From Trochalopteron elliotii (taxonomy: Eukaryota; Chordata; Aves; Passeriformes; Leiothrichidae), in NCBI GenBank assembly GCA_024734555.1, contig JANPWX010000613.1, forward strand, positions 206,807 to 270,806: a DNA stretch of 64,000 nt, written 5' to 3'. A model generated the notes under the pieces. The model made no database searches, was not told where the DNA came from, and was given only the letters and a program-made list of their open reading frames with translations. Every line of letters begins with the position of its first letter. Position 1 is the first letter of the stretch. Position numbers and translations under genes: made by a program. Positions 40,838-52,196 of this stretch are shown piece after piece.

Positions 40838-41374
40838 CTGATCCCACAGCGTGGGCAGCAGGAAAGGGATTGGGGCTCTGCCCCTGTGCTCAGGTGAGAC
40901 CACACCTGCAGAGCTCCCCAGCCCTGGGCTCAGCACAGGGAGCACCTGGAGCTGCTGGAGCCAGGCCAGAGGAGGCTCCAGGATGATCCAAGGGATGGAG
41001 CAGCTCTCCTGGCAGGCTGGGACAGCTGGGATTGTTCAGCCTGGAGAAAAGAAGCTCCAGGGTGACCTGACTGCCTCTTCTAGGACCTGAAGGAGCTAGG
41101 AGAAAGATGGAGAGAGACTCTTTCCAAGGCCTGGAGTGCCAGGACACAGGGAATGGCTTCCCAGTGTCAGAGGGCAGGGCTGGATGAGAGATTGGGCAGG
41201 AATTGTTCCCTGGCAGGGTGGGCAGGGGCTGGGCTGGAATTGCCAGAGCAGCTGTGGCTGCCCCTGGATCCCTGGCAGTGCCCAAGGCCAGGCTGAGACA
41301 GTGGGAGGTGTCCCTGGGGTGGCACTGGGTGGGATTTCACGTCCAACCCAAACCACTCTGGGATTCTGTGATTT
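40838..41374 (+). mobile_element. CR1 LINE 3' end, longest young copy
   Basis: Runs from 'gatcccacagcgtgggcagc' through 'ctggagctgctggagccagg', 'ctgggattgttcagcctgga', 'gacaggacac'-type blocks and 'ctgtggctgcccctggatcc' to 'acccaaaccactctgggatt'. The upstream part derives from ORF2 but is full of frameshifts (for example GIVQPG in place of LGLFSLEK). It lacks the block 'ctggacactggga' just before the tail. Confidence 0.9.
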
Positions 41375-42719
41375 AAAAATGGAGCTCTGGAGGTACCAGG
41401 AAATCCAGGGGTGGGGGGAGGTGTTTGCCTCCAAGAACTTCCCAGCCTTGGAAATGAGAACAGAGATGGGAGGGGATCCTTTGGGACACCTCAGAGACAA
41501 GGCCAGCAGCAAGAGCCCCTGCGAGCCTCTGCCATCCCTGGGCTCAGCATCCCCTTGCCCTGCTGGCAGCCTGGGCCACTCCTCCCACCCACCGGTGCCA
41601 CAGAGGAGCAGCAATCCTGCCAAAACCTAAATAGAGGCATTTCTGGGGAACTGGAGGGGAAAACAACGCCACAGACAGTGTTTGTGGAGTCCATAAATCC
41701 ACGTGCTGATAAATTACCGTGGAAAGTGCCTCGCACAGACACAGAATCCTGATCCACAGGGGCAGCTGATGATAATGACTGCACAGGTTGTTGCTACCAG
41801 AGCACAACCAGTCTATTTTTCTCTTTTATGACTCTCCATTCTCAGGAATGCATCCATCAGGAAAAGAACTCCTCTTAAATGCCGATTTCCTTTGGTGAGC
41901 AGCCAAGTGGCAGTGCCACATTGGCTGTGCCTGTGGCTCAGGAGCTGAGCCCCAGATTAACAACAGCTTTGCTGCTCTGTGTCCTCCTCTGCAGCGAGCT
42001 CTGGACAAGCTGCCACTCATTCATTCCTTCATTCACTCCCACTTGGTGCTCACGGGGTGATAAACCCCCTCCTGCTTCCTCCCGTCCCAGGAATTAGCAG
42101 AGAAACTTCCTGCTCCTTGTCTGTGCTGCTCTCAGAGATTGTCTGAGGTGATCAAACGGGAGCTGAGCAGTTGCTTCTGATCATTCAGACCTTCTGCCCC
42201 TGCTCTGTGTGATTTTTCCAGCCATATCCGTGGGGATTAGGAGGAATGTTGGTATCACTGCTGCCTTCACTGCTGGTTTGCTTCATTAGCAGCTCTCATT
42301 TTGGACTGGTCTGCACAAAAAGCTCCCTGGCTCGGGTGAAATGGTGTTTAAATCTCCTGACAGTTGTTCAGCAGCAGGGTGTGATGTCCAAGAGCACTGA
42401 GAAAAGAGCCCTGGTGGGCTGTTCATCAGCCTGCTGTGCCAGTGCTGTGTTTTGGATGGAGTTTGGATGGAGTTTGGATGCTGACTCATCACCCCCACAG
42501 CAGGGACCAGCAGGGCCACCCTGTCTGAAGGCCAAGTTGAGCAGGAGTGTGACAGAAACACCTCCAGCCCAGTGGCCTCCCCAGCCCCAAGGGGTAAGAG
42601 ATGTAAGGATGAAGTTTGGGATGAAGTTTGGGGTGAATTCTGGATGCATTCAGAGGCTGGAGGGGCAGCTCCAGCTCCAGAACACATTCAAAGTTCATCC
42701 CAAAATTTGCTTTAACAAA
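41375..42719. other. Unique non-coding DNA
   Basis: No gene recognised. 41630-41860 has somewhat more CpG and no repeats. At 42450-42482 a short tandem 'tttggatggag' occurs three times. The plus frame at 42246-42725 (159 codons) has no known motif. Confidence 0.4.
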
Positions 42720-42912
42720 TCATAGAATCCCAGGATGGTTTGGGTGGGAAGGGACTTAAATCCCACCCAGTGCCACCCCTGCCGTGGCAGGGACACGTCC
42801 CACTGTCCCAAGTGCTCCAAGCCCCAATGTCCAGCCTGGCCTTGGGCACTGCCAGGGATCCAGGGGCAGCCACAGCTGCTCTGGCAATTCCAGCCCCTGC
42901 CCACCCTCACAG
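42720..42912 (-). mobile_element. CR1 LINE 3' end, short
   Basis: 'tcatagaatcccaggatggt', 'ttgggtgggaagggacttaa', 'cagggacacgtcccactgtc' to 'ctggcaattccagcccctgc'. 5' truncated at about 190 bp from the tail. Confidence 0.9.
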
Positions 42913-44139
42913 TAAATTATGAGTTTACTTTTCCTTTTATTGGATTTTTCCGTGGCATTTCATATTTTTCTTCTTCACCTTCTGCTGTCTGGTCACCTGT
43001 ATAATTTTTTTTGCTGCTCTGGGAGGGCTGTGAGAAGCTGATGTTTTGCAGAAGAAAGCTGTGACTTCCCTGGACACAGAGAGATGAGGAGTGGGGGATG
43101 ATGATATGGATCATTATCAGGAGGCTTGCAGGAGAATAATGGGAGCTGACAGTGCTGGATTGGAGAAGATGTTTACAAGATAAATAACAGCAACAATTTC
43201 ATTGGAGCCGCTGACTTAGAAATAAGAACAGGGATATTTTTCCAGCCAGGAGATGACACATTTTATGCTGGCTCCCAGTTTCACATGGCACAGCACTGGG
43301 GTGAGGCTCTCTCTGCCTTCTCGAGCAGAGCGGTTTTGTTTTGTTTTGTTTTGTTTTGTTTTGTTTCCAAGCTGAGAAGAACACTGGGATGAGCTCCTGC
43401 TCCTGCTGCTGACCCTCAGCTGAGGGACACAAACCAGGCTCAGCCCACGGAGCTCCAGGTCCTGCTCAGACTTGGACAACAAACAGAACTCTGCTCAGGT
43501 GTGTCCTGGATCTGTGCTCCAGCCAATGTTTTATTAAATCCCAGCTGCAGGACAAAGTGAAATCCCAGCCTGGCTGAGGCAGAGCTGAATTCTCTGTTTC
43601 ACAAAGGTCAGAACCTCAGGCTATATTTTTGTTATCGTTGTTGTTGCTGTTTCTCAAATCTCTGAAGTCAAAGCCAGTGACCCATCGTCCTCCTTGTACA
43701 AATCCCTCTCTCTGCTGCTTGGTGCTCACACAGGACTGAGCCCTCCAGGCCTCCCAGTTTCTGAATCATCCTTGTTCTGCTTGCAACCTTCTCCTCCTCC
43801 CAAAACATCACTGTGGGATCAGCAGAGAAGTTAAAGATTGTTGAAATGTAGGAATGAGTGGTTTATCTACTGCTGCTGCAGCCTGGATGAGCAATGCTTA
43901 AAAATGCAGTTTTAACATAGCTTTAAATGTGGTTTATGTTGGACTGAACCCATTTTATGTGGCATTTTCTGGCTGTGGTTCCTCAGCCATTGGATTTGGG
44001 ATTGTTCTGTTCTGCCCCATTCTCTGCCTCAGCTCCTTTTCATTAATTTCACCTCCACAGGGTTAAAGAACGTGTCATCCTGGACAAGAAAGGAGCAAAA
44101 ATTCTAGAAAATTATAATTAAAATCCCAATTGATAATGG
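42913..44139. other. Unique non-coding DNA
   Basis: Mixed AT/GC sequence with one simple repeat. 43130-43270 ('gataaataacagcaacaatt', 'tcattggagccgctgactta') is the most conserved-looking part. No exon or transposon recognised. Confidence 0.4.
43332..43368. repeat. (GTTTT)n microsatellite
   Basis: Seven GTTTT units. The KQNKT run in the minus frames across it is a by-product. Confidence 0.95.
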
Positions 44140-44333
44140 GGGAATCCTGGAATGGTTTGGGCTGGAAGGGACCATAAATCCTACCCAGTGCCACCCCAGC
44201 CATGGCAGGGACACCTCCCACTGTCCCAATGTCCAGCCTGGCCTTGGGCACTGCCAGGGATCCAGGGGCAGCCACAGCTGCTCTGGCAATTCCATTCCAT
44301 GGCCTCACCACCCTCACAGAGAAAAATACCCAG
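44140..44333 (-). mobile_element. CR1 LINE 3' end, short
   Basis: 'ggaatcctggaatggtttgg', 'gctggaagggaccataaatc', the standard middle, then 'ccatggcctcaccaccctca' and 'cagcctaaccttg', an older-type upstream portion. 5' truncated. Confidence 0.85.
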
Positions 44334-44912
44334 CCTAACCTTGTTTGTTTGGTGTGTTTATTTATTTATAATTTATTATGAGGGAAGATCTTATAAAAGG
44401 CAAAGCAAATCCAGCACATTCAGCTGAGAAAAGAGAGCTGCAAACAACCAGTGCAGTTACTGGCTGGAAATGGGTTAAAACCCCTCAAGCTGGAGCTCCC
44501 CCTCCCAGCTGGGGGTTGGCCCATCTCCCTCAGGAGCTGTGTGGGAATTCTTTGCCTGGTTGGAGACAGCCCTGGTGCAACTCCCACTGCTGTGGAGCAG
44601 GACATGAACAAGGTGTCAGTAACAGCTCCTTTGGCTGGAAAATTCCTGAGGTAGAACAGAGCTGACAAACTCTGAGGCAGCTCCATGCCAAGCAGGATCA
44701 GGTTATTCTGCTGAAGGAACTGGAGCAGGAACCCAGGGGATGAGCCAGGGGGAAATTCCTCTGAGGACTCTGCACAGCTGAACCTTTAGCTGCAATAAAA
44801 ATAAATTAATATTCTCTCCATGGCTCAGAGCCTTGTGAGCCGAGCCTGGAACAGCCCAGAGGCTCCCCTTGCCAGCACCATGGAATGGCCCCTCTGGAAA
44901 GGGGAGTGACAC
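44334..44912. other. Unique non-coding DNA
   Basis: Nothing recognised. A short AT-rich lead-in ('gtttatttatttataattta') is followed by mixed sequence. Confidence 0.45.
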
Positions 44913-45165
44913 AAAATCCCAGAATGGTCGGGGTTGGAATGGACCTTTGGGATCATCAGGTCCAACCTGTGACCCAACAGCCCCCTGTCATCACTGAGAG
45001 CCACATCCAGGCCTTCCTTAAACACCCCTGGGGGGGAGGACTCCAAACCTGCCAATGCCCAGCCACCCTTTCAGGGAAGAAATTCTTCCCAATCTCCAGC
45101 CTAACCCTGCCCTGGTGCAGTTCATTGCCCCCTCGTGTCCTGAGCCCAGCTCCTGAATCAATCCA
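44913..45165 (-). mobile_element. CR1 LINE 3' end, distinct subfamily
   Basis: 'caaaatcccagaatggtcgg', 'ggttggaatggacctttggg', 'atcatcaggtccaacctgtg', then 'gccacatccaggccttcctt' and 'aaattcttcccaatctccag'. It differs from the young copies by lacking the 'cacctcccactgtccc' block. 5' truncated near 45165. Confidence 0.85.
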
Positions 45166-45468
45166 GGCCCTTTTCAGCTCCCATTTCTTTCTGGGCTGGG
45201 TTGTTGGTGTTTTGCAGCCCCTGGTGACATTGTGAGCACTGCAGGGGACTCGTTCTGCTGCTCTGCCCCTTCAGCTGTGGGGAAACAACGCTGGGTCTGG
45301 GACTGGGCCTGCCTCAGGAACTCTGCTGTTTATGGAGATGGGAGAGGTTGGAATGCAAAGCCAGAGGGAAATCTCTCCTTCCAACAGCCACCCAGATGTG
45401 TCCTCACAGTTCTACCACTGGAACTTATCAGCTCTGTCAGCCACAGCTGCTGTCAGTGAACAGGGACC
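45166..45468. other. Unique non-coding DNA
   Basis: About 300 bp of mixed sequence between two CR1 fragments. Nothing recognised. Confidence 0.45.
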
Positions 45469-45690
45469 AGAGAATCCCAGACTGGACTGAGGGGAAAGGG
45501 ACCTTAAATCCCATTCCATTCCACCCCTGCCATGGCAGGGACACCTTCCACTGTCCCAGGCTGCTCCAGCCTGGTCTGGGACACTTCCAGGGATGGGGCA
45601 GCCACAACTTCCATGTGCCAGGCTCTCTCCACCCTCCCAGAGAACATTTCCTCCCCCAAATCCCATCTAACCCTGCCCTGGCCCTTCAGC
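45469..45690 (-). mobile_element. CR1 LINE 3' end
   Basis: 'agaatcccagactggactga', 'catggcagggacaccttcca', 'ctgctccagcctggtctggg' to 'aaatcccatctaaccctgcc'. More diverged than the young subfamily. Confidence 0.8.
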
Positions 45691-46479
45691 TTCAGTTGCA
45701 CCCATTTCAGTTCCTGGAGAGCAGCACTGGTGTCTCACAGACATGGATTCACTCCTTGGAAGGAAATAGAAAGAGAGAGAGAAGAACGTCTGGAAAGTGT
45801 TTTAGGGGAAATAGGAACACACAGGAAAAGGAAGGACTAAAATTGGGTCTTTCTTCCTGCACCTTCCCCACATGTTTTTCCACAGCTTTCCCATTTCTCC
45901 TTTAACATTTTAATTAAAAGCATCATCATAATCATAACAACTAGATGATGAGTGTGTTTGTGGCTGACTTGAAATAATCCCATCCCCAGCTGATAAACTC
46001 CAGTGCTGAACACTCCAGCACCTCCTTTTAGGATTTATTTTGTCTATGATGTGGTTATTGCAGCCCATAAACAAGAAGCATCCTCAAGTTCCCATTATAA
46101 TAAAACTGTTACAATGCACTGCTTTTTATGTAGGAATTAAGGAATGTGTTTTTGCATGACTGGAAATTTATATATTTAGTTCATAGATTTATATGGAGAT
46201 TTTTCAAAGGAGTTTTTAAGTGTGAAACTGCTGCGCTTGTGGTTTGTGAGCACAGAGCCTGTGCTGGGCAGGGAAATGAAAAATCTGCTCCAGAGTCACC
46301 TGGGTGCTTCAGAATCCTTGGGGAAGAGATAATTACAGAGGAAATTATTGTTTCCTGAATAAACAGGGATTTCTTCCATCCAAAATCCCTTCCTTCCACT
46401 GAACAAGACTGGAGAGAAAGCAGGAGATCTCCTGTTAGTGACAGAGTTTGGGCATCAGGATATGGTGAATGTATTCCCA
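45691..46479. other. Unique DNA, AT-rich at 45900-46210
   Basis: 45900-46210 contains 'ttttaattaaaagcatcatc', 'cagcccataaacaagaagca' (FOX-like TAAACAA) and 'aatttatatatttagttcat'. No repeat family or exon recognised. Confidence 0.4.
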
Positions 46480-46972
46480 CCTGCAGAGCTGCACCACCCC
46501 TGGGAATTCCAACATCAGCAGCACCTGGAGCTGCTGGAGAGAGCCCAGGGGAGCCCCCAGGGCTGCTCCAGGGCTGGAGCCCCTCTGGAGCCAGGCTGGG
46601 AGAGCTGGGGGTGCTCCCCTGGTGAGGAGAAGCTCCAGGGAGAGCTCAGAGCCCCTGGCAGGGCCTCAAGGGGCTCCAGGAGAGCTGCAGAGGGACTGGG
46701 GACAAGGGCTGCAGGGACAGGACACAGGGAATGGCTTCCCAGTGCCAGAGGGCTGCAATGGATGGGAGATTGGGCAGGAATTGTTCCCTGGCAGGGTGGG
46801 CAGGGGCTGGGCTGGAACTGCCAGAGCAGCTGTGGCTGCCCCTGGATCCCTGGCAGTGCCCAAGGCCAGGCTGGACATTGGGACAGTGGGAGGTGTCCCT
46901 GCCAGGGCACAGGGGTGGCACTGGGTGGGCTTTCAGGTCCCTCCCAACCCAAACCACTCTGGGATTCCCTGC
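46480..46972 (+). mobile_element. CR1 LINE 3' end, arm 1 of an inverted pair
   Basis: Starts 'cctgcagagctgcaccaccc' and runs to 'caacccaaaccactctggga'. The 325 bp at 46586-46910 match the reverse complement of 52197-52521 without gaps and with about nine differences by eye. Both carry 'gtccctgccagggcac' where other copies have 'gtccctgccatggcag'. Open frames of up to 231 codons on both strands are CR1 only. Confidence 0.9.
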
Positions 46973-47127
46973 AGGAGCTGGCAGCATCCAGGATCCCTCA
47001 GGGACACCACCAACCAGGATCCCTTTGCAGGCTCTGCTCTCCAGCCCCTCATTCCCCACTCTGGGCATGTCCAGGATGTCCCATCCAGGTGCAGAATCTG
47101 GAATTTCCTTGGTTTGCTCCACACCAT

Positions 47128-47345
47128 TTGTGATTTCCTATCTCTGGTTTGTTGAGGTCTCTCTGCAGGGCCTCTCTGCCCCCGAAGGACCCAACAGCTC
47201 CCAGACTGGTGAACTTGCTCAGTGTCCTCTCAGTGCCATGTCCAGCTTATTTATGGGATGTTGAGGAGCACAGGCCAAGGATGGAGCCCTGTGGGACCCC
47301 ACAAGTGGCCAGTGCCAATGTGATGTCACCCCAATGCCCCTCACA
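47128..47345 (-). mobile_element. CR1 LINE reverse-transcriptase remnant
   Basis: Minus-strand translation contains ATCGVPQGSILG (plus about 47275-47315), the CR1 RT motif around the PQG turn, followed by a frameshift where LFNIFIND would be. The plus strand reads 'ttgaggtctctctgcagggc' and 'ctcagtgccatgtccagctt'. Both ends are decayed. Confidence 0.7.
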
Positions 47346-47462
47346 CATGGTCAGGGACACCTTTGTGACCACAGGAGCCCCTGGAGCATCAGGAATTCCT
47401 CTGCCATCCACCAGCAGAGCCGTGGAATATCTCGGGCTCAGCAAGTTCCACCTGCACCATAT

Positions 47463-48110
47463 TGTAATAACTTGGCTGAGACTCCATTATCTTTATGCAG
47501 GAAAAGCCAATTCTTTATTATCACAACTCATCTTAGACAGTTTTTACAGACCCCGTGTGCAACTTTAATTGGTTAATGGCTTTCTTGCCAATTACTGTAT
47601 TGGTTAGTAAAAGGTATTCTACTTGTCTATCAAATCTCTCTGTTCTTGGACTGTTTACATATTTTCTTTACTGATTCTCATGGGACAAATCCCTTTTTAT
47701 TGCAGGTACATTTGTTTTTAACTCAGGAATAGCTTGTTGTGCTAACGAGTTTTCATAACAAGATTGTTTTCACATGGGAACTTGCAAATTACTTAAAAGA
47801 ACTGACAGGCAAACTTTGGCAATTTAGCAGAGCAGGCCTGATTTTATGAGACCTTTCTGTTACAATTCTTTTACCTGTCATGACAGCACCAGGCAATTCC
47901 TGTGCAGGGAAAGGCTCTAGAGGGAGGGGAAATCTCAGTAGCAAAGCTCAGAAGAGCTGTGATCCAGGGGGAGGTTTGGGATGGGAGCTCCAGACATGGT
48001 TTCTGTCAGCTCTGCAAGTTCAGCACTTTGTGTGAGAGTTTGTGTCGATTTGGAAAGACAGGTGTCTGCCAGGGAAAGCTGGAGTTTCCTTTGGAATGGA
48101 GAATGTAACA
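47463..48110 (-). mobile_element. ERV 3' LTR
   Basis: On the minus strand it starts TGTTACATTCTCCATTCC (plus 48110) and ends AGTTATTACA (plus 47463), giving matching TGTTA...TTACA ends. AATAAA lies in 'gtgataataaagaattggct' (plus about 47510). It is directly preceded on the minus strand by the purine run AGAAGAGGGGGG (plus 48111-48122), as expected of a polypurine tract, so this is a 3' LTR with internal sequence upstream. About 648 bp. The 5' LTR is not evident in the window. Confidence 0.75.
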
Positions 48111-48760
48111 CCCCCCTCTTCTAAATTATTATAATTTTGCAATTAAATGCTTTTCAGGCAAAGATTTGAGATAAGGAATAACAGTTCTTTTCTAGAAATA
48201 TTAAGAATACAAATGTAGTAGTACAAAAAACAAGCAAAACAAAACAAACAGAAAATCCTATAACCCCTGCCAGAGTCAGAACACTGCTGACCCCCTGTTG
48301 TTGGTCAGGCTGTTGGTGTCAGCCCAGTCCAGCCCTCCTGCAGTGCCAGATGTGGTTCTGCTGGAGCAGAGATGATCCTGGAGAAGGGCCCAGTGGTGCT
48401 GAGATGGGTCTGGGCTCCCTCTGGCAATCCAGTGCACACAGGCTGTGCTGCTGTTCTGAATGCCAGCTTTGATCCAGGTGGGAATGCTGGGCTCCTCCCC
48501 GGGGTGGGATGATGGAATTGTCTCAGCCCTGCAGTGAGCCTGGATGGCCCATGGACAGCAGAGATCCCCTGGGGGGAGGGTGGCTCCTGGAAGGGAGAAA
48601 GAACCCGGCCCCAGCTGCTTTAACAGCTGCACATCGACAGAAGGCACCACCCCTCCCCCTGGAGTTATGAGGGATAAAGAAAAAACACCTCCCCAACTGC
48701 TTTCAAGAGATGAACCAGAATACACTTTTTTTTTTGGTTACATAACCCAAGACAGGGTTC
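48111..48760 (-). mobile_element. ERV internal/LTR-related segment next to the 3' LTR
   Basis: Contains the polypurine tract at its left end. Its centre resembles 63666-64000: 'gtgggaatgctgggctcctc' against 'gtgagaatgcttggctcctc', 'tggatggcccatgg' against 'tgatggcccattg', and 'agagtcagaacac' against 'agagtcagaatac'. No intact gag, pol or env frame is visible. The minus frame at 48276-48725 (149 codons) has no motif I can name. Confidence 0.55.
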
Positions 48761-49354
48761 TGTGCTTCACCTCCTTGTGCACAAATTTGGGGTTAGTGCT
48801 GCTCTGAGAGTGAGCAGTGAAAGCCACGGCGTAATTCAGGGCTCAGGAGAAATATTCCAGTCAATACTTCAAACCCAAGTGCCAATTTTCATTTAACTGA
48901 GATTTAAAATGTCAGTGTGCATTTTTCTGTGGTCCCTAAAACAAGAGGGAAGTAACCTGAGCAGAAACTTCCTGAGAGTTAATTTGCTGTCATTTTCCTG
49001 AGCCGTGTAATTTGATTTTTAAAAATTTGATTTAGTTAGAAAGACGGAAGAGAGAATTTAAGAAATAATTTTGAAATGGAAACAGTCATTTCATCCCCAA
49101 TTTCCAGATTTTCCTGAAAATGAAAGTCGTGGCTCTGGCATTATCTGGGGGAGGGCTGAAACCCTTGATTAGAAATGACATCTTCCCATAACAGCAAAGT
49201 TAAAAAATGCATTATTTCAGTGAAACCCCAGCATTCCATGGGAGCTTTTGCTGTTTGGCATGCTGGGAGCATTGTCCCATTCCATGGAGCTCCTGGCTGT
49301 CCTGGAGGAGCTGGGGTGAGGATAAAACAGACTAGGAATAACATCCCCCATGAC
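48761..49354. other. Unique non-coding DNA
   Basis: 48880-49110 is AT-rich and non-repetitive ('tttgatttttaaaaatttga'). No repeat family recognised. It could be the decayed remainder of the ERV or host sequence. Confidence 0.4.
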
Positions 49355-49925
49355 CTGATCCCAGTGGGCAGCAGGAAAGGGATTGGGGCTCTGCCCCTGT
49401 GCTCAGCTGAGACCCCACCTGCAAAGCTGCCCCAGCCCTGGGAATTTCAACATCAGGAGCACCTGGAGCTGCTGGAGCCAGTCCAGAGGAGGCATCAGGA
49501 GGATGCAGGGGATGGAGCAGCTCTGCTGGGAGGAAAGGCTGAGACAGCTGGGATTGTTCAGCCTGGAAAACAGACCAGGGTGATTGACTATGGCCTTCCA
49601 GGACCTGAAGGAGCTGACAGGGAAGATGGAGAGAGGCAATTTCCAAAGGATGAAGTGACAGGACACAGGGAATGGCTTCCCAGTGCCAGAGGGCAGGGCT
49701 GGGTGGGAGATTGGGCAGGAATTGTTCCCTGGCAGGGTGGGCAGGGGCTGGGCTGGAATTGCCAGAGCAGCTGTGGCTGCCCCTGGATCCCTGGCAGTGC
49801 CCAAGGCCAGGCTGGACACTGGGGCTGGAGCAGCCTGGGACAGTGGGAGGTGTCCCTGCCATGGCTGGGGTGGCAGTGGATGGGATTTAAGCTTTTCCAG
49901 TCCAAACCATTCTGGAATTCTCTGT
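49355..49925 (+). mobile_element. CR1 LINE ORF2 remnant and 3' end
   Basis: Runs from 'gatcccagtgggcagcagga' to 'tccaaaccattctggaattc'. It starts at nearly the same CR1 position as the copy at 40838, and translates in a damaged frame to an ELLEPVQRR block close to the CR1 ORF2 LLERVQRR region. The 307-codon plus frame at 49175-50098 spans it and is not a host gene. Confidence 0.9.
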
Positions 49926-51136
49926 TGACACCAGGACACTCCACACTCATTTTTGTCCCAGAAAACCAGTCCAGTCTGGATAATCTGACATCCATTGGTG
50001 GGATGGACTCCATGGCCAGTTCTGAAACTGCCACTGAGGGATTTCTGTTGAAATTAACTCCTTTCTCCTCACATTTGTTACATTCTCAAAGTCTGTGAGC
50101 AGCCCTTGAAAAGCTCTGGGTCTTGTGAAGATGAACTGGTGGGAGCTGAGAGGGCAGAAGGTTGTGGTGCCCTTCAGAGGGCCCAGAACAGGCTGGGAAT
50201 GGCCATGGAGGCACCTCCTGGAGCCCAGGGAGGGGAAATTTGGCTGTTCCTGATCCCTGTGCTTGCCCAGGAGAACAACAGGAGAGGTGGGATGAGGGGG
50301 CAGGGCAGGGCCCAGGAAAACCAAGCAGGATTTGGGGTGTCCCATGCCAGGAACCAAAGGCTGCCCAGAACCTGCTGCAGTGTTGGGAGGGCAGTGGAAG
50401 GGCCTGGAATTGCAGATGAATCATGGCAGGATAATATTGCCACAAATCAGCACTGCTGGGTTTTCAGTGCTCAGGGGATGATGGAAAGCTCCAAAGTGAT
50501 TTATCCCCTGCTGATCCATCTCCCCTGCCCTGCTCCCCAGCCCATAAATCCCTGAACCATCCACCAGGACCGTGTTTCCCTGCTCAGAGTCAGCCAGGCT
50601 GCTCAGGGCCCATCCAGCACTGGGGCAGGCAGGGAATGAGCAGAGTTCTGGAGCAGCAGCCTCCTCCTCCTCCCACCACACCTGGAGCTCCTTTCCCCAC
50701 CAGGTTTGGTGCAGGGATGGAGCCAGGGACAGCAGAAGCCCAGCTCCAGGGAGTGGAAAGTTCCAGTTTTTATTGTTCTGGTTTTATAGGAGGGGAGGAA
50801 TAGCTCTGGGAAGCCCCAGAGCAGCAGGGATGTGCAGGAGGGGTTATCCAGGAACACTGGGACTGTCACATTCCTTTCTTGCTGTGTTCCCATCAGCTGA
50901 TGAGTTCCCTGCTCCTGCCCTGCACAAAGCACAGCTCCATCTGCCCGGATATATAAAATACATCCCTCTGAGGGGGGCTCCTCTGCACTCAGTATGGATC
51001 TATTTTTAGGTGTGCAAACGTGAGCTCACCATCACCAAGCCAGATGGGAGGAATCAGCACCCCCAGTGGGGGCTGTTGCCATTTCAGCCAAGCTCAGCTG
51101 GGGCAGATTCTCCTCCTTTGGAAGGGGCCACTGACT
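49926..51136. other. Unique non-coding DNA
   Basis: Mostly GC-mixed, without recognised repeats. The opposing frames at 50086-50555 overlap and do not resemble a protein. 50940-51010 has 'gatatataaaatacatccct', a TATA-like string without other promoter context. Confidence 0.4.
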
Positions 51137-51224
51137 GATGGACAAGGTGGGATTGGTCAAAGCTTGGACTTGATGATCCTGGAAGTCTTTTCTACCCAGA
51201 AATGTTCTGTGGTTCCAGAGGAGT
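51137..51224 (+). mobile_element. Old CR1 LINE 3' tip
   Basis: 'gatggacaaggtgggattgg', 'agcttggacttgatgatcct', 'ggaagtcttttctacccaga', 'aatgttctgtggttcc': the CR1 terminus in a different subfamily from the young copies. Very short. Confidence 0.7.
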
Positions 51225-52196
51225 CTCTGGCAGGTGGAGCTGCACGTCCCCGTTCAGCACCTAAAATGAGAGATTAATTCAGTTTATTTTCTGAGTGCTT
51301 TGTTGGACTTCACTTTAATGTTCTACCAGTGCTTGTCAGGGAGAATAAAAACCCTCCCAAGGGGCTCTGCACTTCCTCAAGGTGGGAGAGGGGTCAATTC
51401 CTGGCCTTGAAGGCAGCCCTGGAAGGCGCTCCCAGCTTTGTCTTCCCAATTAATAAAGGGTAAAGGACACTTAGAGAGATGCTGTGTGCCTTGGCTTAGT
51501 CCTTGGGAACTGGATATTCCTCGTGTTTTAGTGGATTCACACATCCAGGTCTCTCAGCAGTGACCCTCCCAGAAGAAAATCCAACTGTTGCTGCACAGAC
51601 TCTGGAATTTTCCAAGGGATGTGAAAGGGTTGTGCCTTCAACAAACCCATCAATCACCGTGGCTACAGCAGAGGGTGGGGTGATTCTTGTCAGCTCTCAT
51701 TAATTTGAAAATTAAAAATGAAGCTTTGAAAACATTAGGGGGAATATGAATCAAATAATCATTTGAAAATGTACAGCACAATAAATCCAAAGTGTTTGTC
51801 TGACCGAGGGGATTTGGGCAGTTTGAGTGATTAGCTGCAAATTTGCAGATCATAAAAATCATAAACAACTGCAGGAACAAGCACTGAGCTTAATCATGTG
51901 GCTGAGGGGGCAGTGACAGGGACAAAGGCTGGGTTTATTTGGGGTCTCCCAGGCACACAGGACATGCAGGGGGTAGGGAAGGAGCACATCCTGGGATTTG
52001 CCCAGGCATTCCTTCCTCTGTGTTCTGCCTCTCTCAGCCAGATTGATGGGCTGGGGAAATCCCAAAACACAGGATTTGTGCTGTGCCCCAAACAGTTCTG
52101 GGGCTGGCAGGTGCTCTGCAGGCAGGGGAGGGTCACAGGGCCTGGAGCAGCTCAGGGGCAGCAGAAGTGGCTCAGATTTGTGTTTGTGTCACCTCA
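51225..52196. other. Unique DNA with an AT-rich candidate element (51690-51890)
   Basis: 51690-51890 has 'ctcattaatttgaaaattaa', 'caaataatcatttgaaaatg' and the palindrome at 51836-51847. The flanks are plain mixed sequence. The end of the segment merges with the truncated CR1 at 52197. Confidence 0.35.
51836..51847. promoter_or_regulatory. 12-bp palindrome TGCAAATTTGCA
   Basis: A perfect inverted repeat in which both strands carry a POU-like TGCAAAT half. It lies in AT-rich non-repetitive DNA. Function is inferred. Confidence 0.25.

Noticed and set aside
9951..43368. Possible CRISPR-like arrays among the regularly spaced repeats
   Set aside because: The repeats are contiguous or have related spacers, the context is avian, and there are no cas genes. 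They are minisatellites.
46438..47264. Several overlapping frames of 145-231 codons on both strands
   Set aside because: All fall in the CR1 3' UTR, which is free of stops in several phases. The same strings recur at every young CR1 copy.
49175..50098. 307-codon plus-strand open frame
   Set aside because: Most of it is the CR1 copy at 49355-49925, read partly in a non-coding phase.
50950..50960. TATA-like string 'gatatataaaatac' as a promoter
   Set aside because: There is no CpG island, LTR context or downstream gene. A single TATA-like string is expected by chance.
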